Positions 5,477-5,834 of a stretch of DNA of 5,834 bases are shown here, piece by piece. Every line of letters begins with the position of its first letter. The first letter of the stretch is position 1. The DNA comes from Rhodospirillaceae bacterium (lineage in GTDB: Bacteria > Pseudomonadota > Alphaproteobacteria > UBA7887): the NCBI GenBank assembly GCA_002712985.1, contig PAVD01000013.1, forward strand, positions 13,165-18,998. The letters are read 5' to 3'. The notes below the pieces were generated by a model. That model was not told the origin of the DNA. It worked only from the letters and a program-made list of their open reading frames with translations, and ran no database searches. The translations under genes were made by a program, and so were the position numbers.

Positions 5477-5834
5477 TCAAATCTCCAACAACGAGAGTCT
5501 CGAGATTCCCCCGTTACCAGCCGGTCTGACAAGCCCGTTAGGAACTCCCTAACTAGGGCCATCGCCTCGTATTGACAGTGTCGAGGCACATAGTCCTTTG
5601 AGAGTTTTTTTGACAACGGGCCAGCATCAGCAATTCCGTTCTTTGAGGCGATGGAGAGCCAGGCGAATGCCGCGACTACGTCTCGTATTCCCCCCTCGCC
5701 ATTTGCAAGCATTAAACCTAGTCGGTATTGGGCTTGTGCATCTCCTTCTTGGGCAGAGTGAATCCAAAGTTCCCGGGCCTCAAGGAAATCCCCTGCTTCA
5801 TAAGCGCTCAATCCAGTTTCGAAGTCGGCTGCCA
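5458..5834 (-). CDS. Sel1-repeat protein (5' partial)
   Basis: The frame stays open to the window edge and ends at TAG 5458-5460, giving 124 full visible residues. A TTG at 5811 is in frame but lies inside the coding-like run AADFETGLSAYEAGDF, which is the usual start of a mature Sel1 protein just after a signal peptide. The true start and signal peptide are therefore probably outside the window. One clear Sel1 unit runs from GDFLEARELW through DAQAQYRLGLMLANGEGG. A second, degenerate one (AAFAWLSIASKNG) is followed by a helical end with Cys residues in RHCQYE and DSRCWRF. Sel1 solenoids bind other proteins. It lies about 110 nt upstream of the channel gene in the same direction and may share its transcript. 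It is divergent in sequence from the Sel1 protein at 2159-2704, so it is not a simple recent duplicate. Confidence 0.85.
   Translation of the reverse strand, partial: AADFETGLSAYEAGDFLEARELWIHSAQEGDAQAQYRLGLMLANGEGGIRDVVAAFAWLSIASKNGIADAGPLSKKLSKDYVPRHCQYEAMALVREFLTGLSDRLVTGESRDSRCWRFDAPNRR

Overview
The window reads as part of a Gram-negative, respiring proteobacterial chromosome. It has a MotA/TolQ/ExbB-type inner-membrane channel protein, Sec signal peptides, two secreted c-type cytochromes with CxxCH haem sites, and several Sel1/TPR-like periplasmic repeat proteins. Base composition is moderate and slightly AT-rich by eye. An alphaproteobacterial or related marine lineage would fit, but this rests on impression, not on a marker gene. 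No rRNA, tRNA, CRISPR, transposase, integrase or phage structural gene was seen. Nearly every base lies in or close to a gene, and no gap exceeds about 110 bases.

Layout. Positions 1-1050 (+) hold the 3' part of a gene for a helical-repeat protein with a beta-rich C-terminal region; its start lies before the window. It converges on a long run of minus-strand genes. Reading those in transcription order from the right edge: a Sel1-repeat protein cut off by the window end (5834-5458); a three-gene membrane module (5349-3364); then, after a gap of about 110 bases, a four-gene secreted cassette (3254-1080).

Membrane module. The first protein is a four-helix MotA/TolQ/ExbB homologue. The second is an ExbD/MotB-like single-helix protein with a conserved-looking Asp at the start of its helix. 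Its periplasmic part is not an OmpA or TonB-interacting domain but a beta-rich region resembling the DUF2135/YfaP type. The third is a two-helix membrane protein with a large, probably periplasmic tail. The genes overlap or lie 5 nt apart, so the products probably form one complex. I infer a proton- or sodium-driven stator-like machine with an unfamiliar output domain. This is the most novel item here.

Secreted cassette. A monohaem cytochrome c with CMGCH and a GTGMP motif is followed by a Sel1-repeat protein, a second small monohaem cytochrome c whose haem-binding half looks normal but which has no Met after CATCH, and a 226-residue exported protein with four cysteines. Overlaps and short gaps imply one operon. 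The set looks like accessory parts of a periplasmic oxidation pathway. From memory of similar gene neighbourhoods, a PQQ-dependent alcohol or methanol dehydrogenase is a plausible partner, but no dehydrogenase is present here. Whether the two modules work together or are only neighbours cannot be settled from this sequence.
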